Notes under the pieces: model-generated
Seen by the model: the letters and a program-made list of their open reading frames with translations, nothing else
Database searches by the model: none
What the model was told of the DNA's origin: nothing
Assembly (NCBI GenBank): GCA_028829895.1
Contig: CM054180.1
Span: 121,086,363 to 121,150,362 of the forward strand
DNA from: Sinotaia quadrata
Taxonomy: Eukaryota > Mollusca > Gastropoda > Architaenioglossa > Viviparidae
Direction: 5' to 3'
DNA: 64,000 nucleotides
Position numbers and translations under genes: made by a program
Part shown: piece by piece, positions 35,702 to 48,444 of the stretch
Layout of the letters: each line of letters begins with the position of its first letter
Numbering within the stretch: the stretch's first letter is position 1

Positions 35702-38576
35702 TTTCAAATGATTCCAAATGTAGACTTTGCAAATCCATGGATGAGACAACAGAACACATACTATCTGGATGTCAGGTTCTGGCTGGAACAGAATACACCA
35801 AACGACACAATGAAGTGGCAAAACACATACATAGAAATCTGTGTGAGAACTATGGCATAAAAACCCCAGAAAGAGCATGGATGCATCAACCAGAAGCAGT
35901 CACCGAAACAGAAGAAGTCAAAATACTATGGGACTTAGAGATAAGAACAGACCGGGTGATTCCTGCAAGACGACCAGACATTGTAGTTCTCAATAAGTCC
36001 AACAAAACAGTAACAATTATTGATGTCGCTGTTCCAAGTGATAGAAACATAAAAACAAAAGAAAGAGAAAAAATAGAAAAATACCAAGACCTCAGATTAG
36101 AAATCCAGAGACTGTGGAATGTAAAAGCAGAAGTGATACCAATAGTGATAGGAGCCTTGGGGAACATAACATCAGAATTGGAAGGCTACCTGAATAAACT
36201 CCCTGGAAACCACAGAATCGCTCCACTACTCAAAGCAGCGCTCCTCGGAAGTGCCCACATCCTCCGTAAAACCTTGGATCTCCCAGAATCTTGGTAAGAT
36301 TCCGAGACCTTGGATCACAGCCGATAGTCAAACAGAAGTCGTGGAAAGAGACTGAATAATAATAATAAAAAGACGTGATACAGCTCAATGTAATAAAACA
36401 TCTAGGCGCTTTTAATAATGCTCATACACGCACTAAACATTTATATAAACGGTTTAAGAACATAAGAAAATTAAACAAGCAGTATAATTAAAAGAAAATA
36501 AATCCACAGGCAAAATTCCTTTTATATTGTATAAAGAAAGAGAAACTGATATAAAGTGAATTGATAGCTAGCACAACAATTAAAGACAAAAGTTGCTGAT
36601 CAAACAGATATTTTATATTGCCTTCACCCCTAAAGAGGTCAGAAAGATAAGAATGTGCTTTGTAGTAGGGCCTGTGGAAAGTTTTGATAGATAGATATTT
36701 GTGTAAAGATTGGGCAAAATGTATGAAGTGTGCTTTATTGTAACAATAAAACATTTTCTCTTCTATCAATTATTTCTGTTCAATAATATACTTGTGGAGT
36801 TTAAATTATACAGTGTAAAATCTTGTATAATTGTATACAACTGTATATTGAAAGTAAGTCTCCCAAATAACAATATGAATACGTTTAAAATTACTATTAT
36901 TATTAACTTTTTAAAAAACCAGGAGAAAACAAAATAGCACCAATGTTCAGGAGAGGGCAGAGACATTTTCTTTGCATTACTGTTCAGGGTAAAAATGTGA
37001 TTACTTTAATTTAGCGTAAAGAAATGTTTTACAAGTTAGTTTCTTTTCTGATCACTATTTCTTTCAGCCCTACAACTATTTTGTGAAAGTGAAAGAGTAT
37101 ATTCAATTTTTTCACAAAATACGTCAAAGGCATTATCTATTCATTATTTATTCAAGTTCACTCATTGTTCAGTCGTCAACAAAATAATGCTGACATAAAT
37201 TACGTATCACCCGTGAGCAATTCGTGTCGTATATAAATTATGTACATCACCCGTGAGCAATTGATGTCGTATATAAATTATGTATCACCCTTGAGCAATT
37301 CATGTCGTATATAAATTACGTATCACCCTTGAGCAATTCGTGTCGTATATAAATTATGTACATCACCCTTGAGCAATTCATGTCGTATATAAATTATGTA
37401 CATCACCCTTGAGCAATTCATGTCGTATATAAATTATGTACATCACCCTTGAGCAATTCATGTCGTATATAAATTACGTTAAATTACATTCAGTACTAGC
37501 TAAAATCTTGTTTTCGTTCAATTAAATTAATCTACGGTGCAGTCTTGCTTTATTTAAGTTTTGCTTGAGCCATTGGTTGTACTTGGCCTTACTGCAATTA
37601 AATTTAAATCTTTGTTTTTATTATCCTTTGTATAATTATATTTAATATTTGTTTTCATTGTCCGTCTTACAATTATATTTAATATTTGTTTTTATTGTCC
37701 TTCTTACAATTATATTTAAATCTTTGTTATCTTTACTTTGCTTAGTTTCGAGTATTATTGAGTCTTACTGCTTGTTACATAACCCGACCCCAGTTATTGA
37801 TTATGATGATAATTATTATTATTAATTGTCTATAACTAATTACAAGATTGGCCAGTCTGTGTAGGTATAGACAAGGCCATTAAAATATAATGTTACTAAA
37901 ATGTCTCCTTTGTCCAGTCTGAGTTGATTCTGTGAACCCCGTCGTCATGTGAGAGCAGAATGGAATGAGACAGCTCTACTTGATATATTCAGAAGTATTT
38001 TATTTTCGAAGCCTGAATTGTGAAAAGATGATCCCTATATGAGCCGACCTTTATTCTATATTTTTCTAGACTAGGAGATTACCAACTTATTAGTAAGAAC
38101 ATAAATAAATATAATACAGCTGTTATAGCATTTAATCTCTCCTGAGTTGAGTTTTTGTCATGGCGAGAAGTGGGAATATGGATGTGTGTAGAGAATCATA
38201 ACACGTAACCTATGCCCGCCAGGTGACGTATTTAGTAAGCGCTACAGAAATAAAACATTCCTCTACTTGTCAAAACGTCTAATTACAATGCGCACTGATT
38301 TGTAAAGTAAAATAAATTATTAAGCAACGTACAATACAGTATTTCTGTTCTTCGGCACACTTACCTGTAAAATGTACCGGACGTCAATGATTCCACAACC
38401 ACCCAGGTTTGTTGGCGGTAACGAAGGCAAGACAAAGTGTTGCGCTGTCCAGGCAAAATGTCCGCCTCCCTCGATAGGGCCTTCAGTAAGACGGCCCACC
38501 TCTTTAGAAATTGTGCGACACTTTGTCGTCGCTTTGTATGTTGTAATCTGTCAACGATACGAGAATGTCACGAAAT

Positions 38577-38631
<55 letters not shown>

Positions 38632-38696
38632 GTCTATGTATGTATGTATGTATGTATGTATGTATGTATCTATCTATCTATCTATCCATCCATCCA

Positions 38697-38779
<83 letters not shown>

Positions 38780-41700
38780 ACATGTAATGAATTTCACAGA
38801 AATAAGCAGCAAATCGGTGCTTGTATACTGTATTCTTTACAAATTTCCAATGTGAATTTTGTAATGATTTACAAATACATATATTATTATTACTGCCCCT
38901 TAAGTAGGTCAGTGTATGAAGCAGTAACCAAACTGACTGTATGAACAGGGAGGAAAAGAATGCATCCCATACTGTGTGTTCAGAGATAAAGAAACAATAG
39001 AGTCTGTGTTGGACTGTTCAGCCAGTTAATAATTCATATAAATACATATACATATATAATTTAGTGCTATTTTCCATTTTTCGAAATTTTGCTTCACCAA
39101 CCATTTTCAGATTCACGTAGGACTTGTCCATCCTGCGGTCACTTTCATTGGAGATTTCTGCAAAGAGGCGGATAGCCTCCCCTGGAACATAGCCACGGCG
39201 GTCTAGCCGGAAAGTGGCTGTGATTGGACCAGAGGCACAGCAGAGGCAGCAGAGCACCTTCTGATTTTGCCCATATACTGGTGTCTGTTGACAGGCAAAT
39301 TGTTATGACATTATATACTGCAGTAGTGTTTTTTTTGTAAAACTTTGTATATTGCTTATATTATTTATGAAATTATTTTCTTGTATTTATCTGACTGTGA
39401 TCTTCAAAACATATATAAGTTTTAAAGCGTCTATTTAACTTTTATTTCACATATCATCAGTGTGTATGCGTTTGCTAAGGACGAGTACTCTTGGTCCCAA
39501 AGTTGGGCCTATCAGTTGAACTTCAAAGGTCGTTCAATAAATGACGTCTGGATTGGTGACGCCAAAACGAAACATTAGTGACGTCAAACCCTTGTGAAAA
39601 TTCTTTAAACTGAGGGTGATTATAGCAAGAATGGATTAAATCAAATATAAACAGCACTTCCCTTTCCCTTCTTTATCTACGCACTATTTTTCTCTTCAAT
39701 TAAAACAACTTTACCAAAGTGATTATTTAATTATATGCTTTATAGCATATGGATGAAAAGTTCGTTACGTCACAGGTCAGGAGAACATCACAGTTCAATG
39801 TACAATTGTAAGATGTTCACAATCTGCACAAATTTAAGCAAGCTCAACCTACAGAGGCCTTGGGATCCCTGTTGAGGTCAACAAGTGCATTAATACTAAA
39901 CGGCCGCTTGGTGGTGTGGTCGAATCTCCATGGCCTGTCGATGATCCCTTTGACGTAATAACGCACGTGACCGTATTTCCCCTCAAACGATGAGGGCAGG
40001 AACGAAGGGAGAAGAAAGCTGAATGGTAAAATGTGGCGACCAGCAGATAGATCGACCTTTCTACTTCCCTGGCTCGGGACTGGAAAGACATTTAGTAAAA
40101 AGAAAACTTAGAAATATATTGTCACTTCAAATAAGATGGTCGATTTGTAATCTTATCAGACTTAGTAACTCAGGCAACCATTCTTTCCTAACTTTTTTAG
40201 CTGGCTGTAGGGACTGGAGATTAGGCCCCATGCTACAATGATATTTAGGGTTTTGATGGTTGGTGGGATCGACTATATAGTTAGATACATTTTAAATCCT
40301 TAGACAGAAAAAAACAGTTACGCTGAAAGTGATTTATTAGAATTAAAATGGACGAAATTACAAGGACACGTGATGACTGATGAATTGAAAAATCAACTAT
40401 AAAATTACAATCAACAATGTTGCATAGTGCACATGTATGGTTTTACAATTCTAGTGTTGCGTGTTGTGCTGCTAAGATGTTGCAAAACGCAAAGTTGCTT
40501 AATTATCTGTGTCAAATATACAATGATTATTATATTAATGATGCCATTAATATTTTATAATACACAATTTTGATTGAAATATAGCTAAGATGTATCTCTA
40601 TTAGAAGGTGCTTCATATAGCCTAACATGTTACAATATACCAAGTTATTTAATGTAATCTAAAATACACCAATGTATAAATTTGCTGAATATAATCTGTT
40701 ACAAAATGTGAAACGCGAAGTTGCATGGTATACAGATGAGATTTTGCAAAATTGAAAATTCAGCGAAAATATGGATGAACACTCATAGTGTGTCATAGAT
40801 GTAAAGTTGGGCTTTATCTTAAACAACAATGATCAGTCAGTGTTTTCAATATATGCCTTAAACATTTGATTAACTCTACTGGGATGTAGCTCTTCCATTA
40901 TGAAAATGTTTTCTTTTCAAGTGAGAAATCTTGAAAAAGTGCTAAACAAGTAACACTATTTCCTGTTTCACTGTAGACTAGCCTGAATACATTTCCTGTG
41001 CGGTAAACAAGAAGCAATGTTTTCTGTTTAGTTGTAGACTTAATAATGTTTTCTGTTCAGATGTAGACTGATTAAGTGCTACATGTGTAAAACAAAGAAA
41101 TAATATTTCCTAATTAGTTGTAGACGAGCTTAATAATTTTATTATTTACTCTTTGTAATTCAATCTGTCATTTGACTTTTCCAGTGCCTCAATTACTACA
41201 TTTCTACACGTGATGAATTTATCCACAAATTCCTCGCAAAATGTCTTTAATTTCAATACACAAATGAACTGTAATAATCTGAACATCCTCGTGCATTTTT
41301 ACGTGTACAAATATCAAGCAGCAGCCAGACCCCTTAATTGAAACTCATTAAACTGCAACTAAAATGTTTAGTTAAAATGTTATATGGGCATCTTCATTTA
41401 CAAATACAACCCACCCACCCACCCGACATGATATATGTGTGCATGAAGTCAAAATTCTATGCAGTGACGGTATATTGATACATGTGTCCACAAGCACCAT
41501 AGAGCAAAATTTCTTGATTAAAGGTAATCAAATAGAGACACTATGCACTAAACACCTCAATGCAGGTACACATACACACTCACAGATACTAAGCACTAAG
41601 CTCTAAATGTAGGTACACACACTCACAGATACCAAGCAGAAGGACGTCCTGATTAAAGTACGATTCATTGGACCTGTAGTGAACCGTCTCAGTCTTCTGA

Positions 41701-43723
41701 TTTTCTCCGGTGCCAGTCGTGACAGATTCAGTCCAGTGAACTTCTGCTTTCCCTTCAAATCTCAGTCGAATTCCTGGTCAGAAAAATGAACACACTTGGC
41801 CGTTTGAATGTCCGTTTGAGTGGTTGTACATATAATCTTATTTTATATAGATTCTACATTTACTTGTAATTTTGATTTTGTTCGTTCAAAACAAATGTTG
41901 TTGTTTCGAAATGTATTTCTCGATTTTTATTTCATATTGATAACAAAAGTATTTTATTTTTACTGGAGAGGTTTCTATGATACTTTAATTAATTACACTT
42001 TAAACACATACATTTTCTGTTGGATCGCGTGATCGCATATATATTAACTATACTGCACTCTTCGAAAGACAAATTGCTCTAAAATAGATTTACAAGTTCG
42101 ACCTTTCAACTCAGATGTCATATTAGGTATCCGAGAATGGAGACTGCTAATGAAGGATGTTTTACTGTGCCATTGCGCTTTTAATTATTACAGGTAATCT
42201 AATTTTAAATACCATTTAATCGCCTTGTTTTGCTTGTCAGCATTAAGGGTATTGGATCTATATGTCACGCATAAGAAGAGACAGACTGAAATGTATGTAA
42301 GGACGAACAGGTCATGAAGAACGTACTTCTGAGCTCTATCACATTTTGTTCCCACGTGAGACTGTGATAAGTACAGTCAACAGTTTTCAGTATTCATACT
42401 CTGACGACTCATATGCCAGTGACAGAATCCAGTAATGTCTAAATCAGTTTCCATTATATAAAATTAAACTGTTATCAGCCTAAACTTTAATTACATAATC
42501 ATTGCTTCATGGAAACTTTGAATCCAGTAAGTCTGCGTTGTCATATTGTCATTCAGTCATTTCTTACAAGTATAATGGAAGCCTGGCTATAATTGTGTCA
42601 GAAGTTTCGAGAGTATATTGCTCATGTTTGCCATTTCATCCTAATTTTCCTGCTTATTCTTCTAACCATCTAGCACGAGCGACCAGTCAAAATGTCCGGT
42701 CAAGGAAAGTCCACGTCGTGGCCCTCCCAAAACAGTCTAACATAAAAGTGTCGTGATTGGAATGAAGGGCTTTTCACGAGTGCATGTTGTGTAGTACGTG
42801 TACACTAGTACGTCACGAATACGTGCACACCAGTACGTCATGAATACATGTGAGGAACACAACATACGCATACATTTGCTCGAAAATGTGCAAGTCCCAG
42901 CGCAAGATCTGAGGAAGGATAACACATCATGCGTTGCCTTGCGATAGGTTTACCAGACTGTGTCATGCCTACCATGGTACATTCTGCGTACAAGTATGAA
43001 CATGACAGTGGACACAAAATGCAGGAAGAAAAACCTCTGAATCGATACAGCCAACCGGTAATGCGCTCTGCTTGATTTCGTATTCGTCTCGCATCAACGA
43101 CTACCGTGTGAAACATTTGACAGTCTGTTTCTGGGCATTTTCACCCTTTTTTGACAAGACCATAGTTTGGATTCTGAAGAAGTAGATCTGTCTTTGTGTT
43201 TATATACACATAATTTCTTATAAGACAGTTTTGATATGTAGACAGGTGTTTACAAAGGAGATCAGTTTAGCAAGTCAGATAAATGAAGCATTTAATATTA
43301 TACAAAATAGTTTTAAGTCTGATTCAAACACTTTAGAATTACTTCGTCTTATTCTTTTATTTATTTAATTAGATTTTTAAAATAATTTTAAGTGAGCTTT
43401 CAGCGAACTGTTGTATATTGATTTAATACGACTTTGGGAAAGACCACAGTTTGAAAGCTTACTATATATATATATTTCTATACTCGTTAGTGCATGCCTG
43501 AAACACGTTTGAAGATAATGACTCGTTATTATAAAATGTAAAAAGGAAATTCGAAGGAAATGGTATTGATTATAGAATTCTGATTGACTTCAAACTTCCA
43601 CTGACCTCTCACGGACATTGGCTCTCGAAGTTCCACCGTGCAGTAACCTTGGATAGTCTGACCAGCAAAGTACACACTATGCAGATTGTTAAACGTGATT
43701 CCGAACATTGCCAGCTTGCCCAT
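34599..43723 (-). CDS. ARRDC: alpha-arrestin (ARRDC-type) gene A, 7 exons, 425 aa
   Basis: Minus-strand exons are 43723-43606, 41773-41633, 40079-39853, 39284-39102, 38547-38365, 35587-35317 and 34753-34599, giving one open frame of 425 residues. Arrestin N domain is about 1-162, with the family motifs [29 protein letters not shown] and [11 protein letters not shown]. Arrestin C domain is about 178-310 ([46 protein letters not shown]). The C-terminal tail holds PPTY at 376-379. Known family role: cytoplasmic/endosomal adaptors that recruit Nedd4-type ubiquitin ligases through PPxY to membrane cargo. Length fits ARRDC2/3/4 (about 400-420 aa). Those vertebrate proteins usually have two PPxY motifs; I see one. 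The start MGKL is shared with gene B; an ATG five codons upstream is not. Confidence 0.92.
34754..35316 (-). other. arrestin A intron 6
   Basis: Contains a diverged 24-27 bp repeat (about 34790-35060, theme GATATACAGTATACTGGTAACT) that is expanded in copy B. Confidence 0.7.
35317..35587 (-). CDS. ARRDC: arrestin A exon 6: end of arrestin C domain and Pro-rich linker
   Basis: Acceptor TTATTTAG, donor GTAAGT, phase 0 to 1. [15 protein letters not shown] closes the arrestin C fold. A Pro-rich, low-complexity linker follows. Nine residues longer than in gene B (around NPGGIVYPL). Confidence 0.92.
35628..36365 (+). mobile_element. 5'-truncated LINE (restriction-like-endonuclease type), 3' end, in (TAA)n
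   Basis: Plus-strand frame of about 200 residues ending TAA at 36297. It opens in a (TGA/TAA)n run. Visible motifs are a CCHC finger C-R-L-C...H-I-L-S-G-C and, further on, [12 protein letters not shown] then [10 protein letters not shown], resembling the R-P-D...D core of the endonuclease that follows the RT in R2/R4-type LINEs. It ends TLDLPESW, a short 3' UTR and ATAATAATAATAA. The RT domain is absent, so it is a dead 5' truncation. The assignment to an R4/Dong-like clade is inference from the motifs and TAA flanks. Confidence 0.8.
37188..37475. repeat. 41-bp minisatellite, 7 copies
   Basis: Unit CATCACCCTTGAGCAATTCA then TGTCGTATATAAATTATGTA. No counterpart in copy B. Confidence 0.92.
37785..37845 (+). 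repeat. dispersed repeat family, partial copy
   Basis: AGTTATTGATTATGATGATA then AACTAATTACAAG matches the 5' part of the copy at 14574-14800. It breaks off at the point where that copy continues TGATGAGAATC. Confidence 0.5.
38365..38547 (-). CDS. ARRDC: arrestin A exon 5: arrestin C domain
   Basis: 183 nt, phase 0 to 0, acceptor GTTGACAG, donor GTAAGT. Reads [12 protein letters not shown], then [12 protein letters not shown] and [13 protein letters not shown], the standard arrestin C core. Confidence 0.93.
38578..38780. repeat. CT, GTAT and ATCT microsatellites next to exon 5 acceptor
   Basis: Compound run: (CT)n, (ATGT)n, ATCC/CT, then (ATCT)n. It starts only 31 nt upstream of the exon 5 acceptor in gene orientation. 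Confidence 0.95.
38781..39101 (-). other. rest of arrestin A intron 4
   Basis: AT-rich, collinear with copy B; no feature seen. Confidence 0.6.
39102..39284 (-). CDS. ARRDC: arrestin A exon 4: start of arrestin C domain
   Basis: 183 nt, acceptor TCAACAG. Reads TPVYGQNQK, a CCLCC cluster (possible palmitoylation or metal site, inference), then the arrestin C opening [20 protein letters not shown]. The donor is GTTGGT, unusual but identical in gene B. Confidence 0.92.
39285..39852 (-). other. arrestin A intron 3
   Basis: AT-rich, collinear with copy B; no feature seen. Confidence 0.6.
39853..40079 (-). CDS. ARRDC: arrestin A exon 3: arrestin N domain
   Basis: 227 nt, acceptor TTTCCAG, donor GTAGGT, phase 1 to 0. 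Reads [32 protein letters not shown] and [11 protein letters not shown], hallmarks of ARRDC proteins. Confidence 0.94.
40080..41632 (-). other. arrestin A intron 2
   Basis: AT-rich and collinear with copy B. A two-copy repeat (theme ACACTCACAGATACTAAGCA) lies just downstream of exon 2. Confidence 0.6.
41633..41773 (-). CDS. ARRDC: arrestin A exon 2: arrestin N domain
   Basis: 141 nt, acceptor GACCAG, donor GTATCT, phase 1 to 1. Reads [16 protein letters not shown], then [17 protein letters not shown]. Three residues longer than gene B in the [10 protein letters not shown] loop. Confidence 0.93.
41774..43605 (-). other. arrestin A intron 1
   Basis: Collinear with copy B, including a well-kept block at 42720-43170. 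Plus-strand 41975-42003 is the un-inverted form of the palindrome spacer found in copy B at 57655-57683. Confidence 0.6.
43606..43723 (-). CDS. ARRDC: arrestin A exon 1: start of arrestin N domain
   Basis: From ATG ([20 protein letters not shown]) to a GTCAGT donor, phase 1. Matches the ARRDC opening, with [12 protein letters not shown] as the first beta strands. A minus-frame ATG at 43738 would add MSCHK but is not kept in gene B. Confidence 0.9.
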
Positions 43724-44284
43724 CTTGTGACATGACATGACACAGAATTAAATTGATGTCAGTCGGTCCCATGAATGTATGTAGACTATGCATGTATGTG
43801 AATAGGTTTCTTATTTGTTTGTTTGTGTATTTTTTTCTAGACGTATACAGACATTTGATATATTAATTAGTATCGAGTGTCATAATTGTAAAGGTCATCT
43901 TAGTGCAATAGTGATTCATACTTAAGAGATCTACAAAGTATCGCTTTCGGTAATGAAACCGACCAGCCAACCAACCAACAAACAAACAACAAAACCCGAA
44001 ACAAATATAAACAAACAAACAAAAGTATAATCATACAAACAAACATAACAGTGTATTATGACATCCTAACAATGCATTTCACTGTATGTCATTTAACATT
44101 ATCTATGTCAAAGGCACTGTCGCCACAGAACTGAAGGTAGAAGTTGTTATGAAAGTTGTATTCATTTATGATAATTATCGCGTTCTTACTATCCTTTTAC
44201 ACACTGTAGTAAACATACTTTAAAAAATTGACATCGAAAATCTAAAAAAATGTTTTCCCTATGCACCATTTCTTTTACTAGCGA

Positions 44285-44680
44285 ACATACACATTGAAAT
44301 ACTTATTTCCATCGCAAATATTGCTATTGATAGTTATAGAAATACTTATTTCCATCGCAAATATTGCTATTGATAGTTATAGAAATACTTATTTCCATCG
44401 CAAATATTGCTATTGATAGTTATAGAAATACTTATTTCCATCGCAAATATTGCTATTGATAGTTATAGAAATACTTATTTCCATCGCAAATATTGCTATT
44501 GATAGTTATAGAAATACTTATTTCCATCGCAAATATTGCTATTGATAGACATAGGAACTCTTATTTCCATCGCAAATATTGCTATTGATAGACAAACACT
44601 CTTCTTTCCATCGGAAATATTAGTAGTGATAGGCATAGAAATACTTATTTCCATTGCAAATATTGGTTTTCATATACATA
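44285..44680. repeat. 43-44 bp minisatellite, 8-9 copies
   Basis: Unit AGAAATACTTATTTCCATCG then CAAATATTGCTATTGATAGT. Absent from copy B. Confidence 0.93.
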
Positions 44681-44751
44681 GAAATACATATTTTCATCTT
44701 AAATGTTAGAAGTATTATTGTGATTGTTTAGGACTATCGACGAAATATTTT

Positions 44752-44890
44752 AATATACTAGTTTTAATATACAAATTTTAATATACGAGTTTCAATATAC
44801 ACGTTTTAATATACAAGTTTTAATGAACGAGTTTTAATATACAAGTTTTCATATACAAGTTTTAATATACAAGTTTTAATATACATTCTG
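44752..44890. repeat. 14-bp repeat, about 9 copies
   Basis: Unit AGTTTTAATATACA. Confidence 0.88.
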
Positions 44891-45301
44891 ATGTAATCAT
44901 GATTTTAGCTTGAATTTCCGTTGTTCACTCAGTCCGTATACTGCGGGGCATTGCACTTTTAAGGTCAAGGACCGACTAACGTCATGCAAACAGTTCATAC
45001 GTCAAACTGCTTTGAGAAATGAAGTTAGAGTAGTTCCGTATCCCGCACATTTAGTTAACTTTACGACCTCGTGTTCACCGAGCTTTACCACACAATCTCG
45101 CGTTTAAAACACAAATACACACACAATTACACACGAGAACACCTTTCGGTGTACCTCAGTATATCCTAGTGCTTTGATAAATGACAACAAAATAGCTGAG
45201 TCCCATTGTTTTCACATTTTGTCAATTTTACTTCCTATTTGATATTTTAAGAAACAGGTTTTACCAAGTAAACATATACACATATATATGTGTGACACAC
45301 C

Positions 45302-45304
<3 letters not shown>

Positions 45305-45370
<66 letters not shown>
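45305..45370. repeat. TG microsatellite
   Basis: Pure (TG)n run. Confidence 0.97.
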
Positions 45371-45373
<3 letters not shown>

Positions 45374-45699
45374 GTGAGAAAGACAGGGAAAGAGGGGAGA
45401 ACTAGAGAGAGAGAGAAACCGTGTATATGTACATGGGACATTTATGAGTAATGTTGCTTTCAGACATGCATGAGGAATTATAAATAAAACTAGCTTCAAT
45501 CCGAATAGGTGCATTCATGATACTTGAATACGCTTGCGGTTGTGTTCTAAATAAAAGTAACTCACACTGAAGTAAAAATGTCACTGTTTTAAATAAACAT
45601 ACTCTTTTTCAAATGAGTGATTTTTGAAATGTTCTAAATAGTAAACACACGTCTTCAATCAGTGTCATAGACTGAAAATTGCTTACATTAGTGTTGTGT

Positions 45700-46262
45700 T
45701 TAAATGCATGCACATTCAATCAGTGCTGTAGTGTTATACATAGACATAAATCTGATATAAATCAATATTTCAGTGCTGTAGTGTTATACATAGACATAAA
45801 TCTGTTTTAAATCAGTATTTCAGTGTTGCAATTTTACGTACATTTTATTTAAAATTTTAAATCATTGTTTAAGTGTTGTAAATGGATGTCCAGTCCACTT
45901 TCATCAGTGTTGTAGTGTTGTGAATGTAGGAACACACACTTTTAATCAGTGTTGTAGTGTTGTGAATGTAGGAACACATACTTTAAATCAGTGTTGTAGT
46001 GTTGTGAATGTAGGAACACACACTTTTAATCAGTGTTGTAGTATTGTAAATGCACTGATCACTTCACTTTAGTCAGTGTTGTAGTATTGTAAATGCACCG
46101 ATCACTTCACTTTAGTCAGTGTTGTAGTATTGTAAATGCACCGATCACTTCACTTTAGTCAGTGTTGTAGTGTTGTAAATGTACCGATCACTTCACTCTA
46201 GTCAGTGTTGTAGTACTGTAAAATGAACTTCACACTTCACTTTAGTCAGTGTTGTAGTGTTC
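45700..46262. repeat. about 45-bp minisatellite, about 10 copies
   Basis: Theme CAGTGTTGTAGTGTTGTGAA then TGTAGGAACACACAC or TGCACCGATCACTTCAC. Two subtypes form separate blocks. Confidence 0.88.
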
Positions 46263-46487
46263 ATTGACCTGGAATGGTTGAAAGTCGTCGAGAAGGAAGT
46301 GGTTTGTTTTCTAAGCTTTGCTTGACGTAGCAGTGTAATATGTAGTGTGTAGCCTACAATTGTGTAACAGCTTCCTTTTTGCCTTACGCGAATCTATCTA
46401 TTCCCCCAAAACTTCCAGCCATCTATTCATTCATCATACACTGTTACACTAGCAAATAGACACAGAAATAAAGGAATATTATATAAA

Positions 46488-46492
46488 ATAGA

Positions 46493-46532
<40 letters not shown>

Positions 46533-46569
46533 TAGATAGATAGATAGACAGGTATATAGATAGATAGAC

Positions 46570-46605
<36 letters not shown>
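46488..46605. repeat. GATA/GACA microsatellite
   Basis: Interleaved (GATA)n and (GACA)n runs. Confidence 0.95.
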
Positions 46606-46841
46606 GACACGAACTTCTTTTAATTACAGTTGAAAAATCTTACCTTATGCTGTTATTTTCTTTAATAAGCAAACGTAATGCGGTTGTCAGTGCGTAATGT
46701 GCACGTCAGTCAATATTCATACACGGATAAAACCGAAAGTAGCAGTAGTTTCCAGTCAGAAATTTTCCAGCTTTTCGTGGTGGGTGACGTGTTTGGTTTT
46801 GTACAGTCAAGCAGGAAATTAAACAGCGGCCGGCACTCTAG

Positions 46842-47720
46842 CATAGTGGTTTTCATCTGCGGACCGATGAAAATATTAGAAATATTCCGCGGACCGCTAA
46901 AATAAAAGCCATTATTTTTATAGTATTTTTTAGTTTTTAAATCTAATATTAGAAAATGAAAATTCTATAGTTATTTAAAATAACCGGGAACCGAGCAGAA
47001 AACAAAAATCTAATAATAGAACGTCTTGAACTTTTGAGAAAACAATATTTAATTTAAATAAAGTTAGTGCGAATTATTTTGCTGCTTCCTTGCTAAATAT
47101 TTGATAACATTGGCTGCAACGTTGTTTTTGAGAGAGGGAGCAATGCATTGAACCCATCCGGTATCTCTGGTTTGGATTTTATGACTAACAGGGCTCACAG
47201 TGTTCTCACACTAATAGGTAGTCGAAAATACGACCAACAATTTAATAGCTCTGTTACTGAGAGATGGATATTCTTTTTCCAGTGATATCCAGAATTGAGA
47301 CAATGATTGCATTTTATGTTTGGACACCAGGGTGACGTCAGAAGACAACACGATCTGGTTTTCTTTTTTCACGAGATTAAGTATGCAAGGGTCGACATCT
47401 TCCATGAAGGGACTATTCATCCTGAGATTACCTTAACGAGGACCCTCATTTTTAGGTTAATAATGTTAAAGTCTTGAATATAACTTTTTGGCTGACGTCA
47501 GCAGCAATAACAAAATCTTGCAAGAGTGGAAACATTTCTATATCTTTCTCTTGTACGTGACTTTCTCAGAGCCAGCTTCTTTTTGAACACATCCGTCTTA
47601 TTTCTCAGTGTAAATTTATTTAATGCAAAGTCCATTAAGGAAAATATTAAGTTCGTCGATGTCAGGATATTTATAAATCTCGTCCGGACCCCATCAATAA
47701 ATATTAAAAAAGACGTATAG
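46842..47720 (-). mobile_element. hAT transposon remnant, copy A (3' part with terminal repeat)
   Basis: The left end CATAGTGGTTTTCATCTGCG is the terminal inverted repeat partner of 62477-62496. The minus-strand frame at 47211-47420 reads FWISLEKEYPSLSNRAIKLL then FSTTY, the C-terminal dimerisation region of SCAND3/ZBED5-like hAT transposases. Further upstream at about 47490-47580, frame-broken pieces (FQKKLAL type, MFPLLQDF type) match the middle of the same family. Several frameshifts; not functional. CTCTAG directly precedes the element. Confidence 0.78.
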
Positions 47721-47885
47721 AAAGGAATAAAAAAAATTAGATGTAAGAAATAAAAAAATATGACGTAGCCATTATATCACCCAGAAGAGAGGAGGATGTT
47801 TTTTGGGTCAAGAGAAGTAAGCTAGTTAGTGTGTAAGCACAAAAAAGATAACATAACATAACCACTCAATGTAATATAAATAGAA

Positions 47886-48065
47886 TAATATAATATAATA
47901 TAATATAATATAATATAATATAATATAATATAATATAATATAATATAATATAATATAATATAATATAATATAATATAATATAATATAATATAATATAATA
48001 TAATATAATATAATATAATATAATATAATATAATATAATATAATATAATATAATATAATATAATA
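47886..48065. repeat. ATAAT pentanucleotide microsatellite
   Basis: About 36 almost perfect copies of TAATA over 180 bp. Confidence 0.98.
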
Positions 48066-48444
48066 CAACACAATGTGGTCTCACAAAAGAAGAATTTGGG
48101 TTTGAACTCCACCACGACGTTTATGATCTCTGGATCTTGTTGGAGTATTGTCGTGATGTGCCCTGACTGTATAGTTCTCAGAGATTTTAATTAATTTAAA
48201 GCGCTCTTACAAATTTATTGATATATAGACTGAAGTATTTAATTAAATATTATTTGATTGCCTCTTCTCTGCATACGGTGTGCCTCTGTGACGTATCAAA
48301 TGACTTTTATGAAATAAGCTAATTGTGGTCGTCATCATAAAGAAACGTTATTTACGTAATGGAAAGACAACGGGATACTGGTTGGCATGACAATCCATAT
48401 TGACACCGCCCCCAATAGAAATCCCGTTCCTAAACTCGGCTATG

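Larger units (their letters stand above)
35588..38364 (-). other. arrestin A intron 5, with LINE insertion and 41-bp array
   Basis: Holds a TAA/TGA-type microsatellite and LINE 3' end (35628-36365), a 41-bp minisatellite (37188-37475), a 40-bp-type repeat (about 37615-37720) and a partial dispersed-repeat copy (37785-37845). Confidence 0.7.
33905..47460. repeat. segmental duplication, copy A (about 13.5 kb)
   Basis: Collinear with 49605-60735. Matching landmarks run from GGTTAACGCCATTGCATCAT (33933 and 49632) through all seven arrestin exons and their introns to the hAT remnant (47440 and 60715). Copy A is longer mainly because of minisatellites at 44285-46605. Confidence 0.88.
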
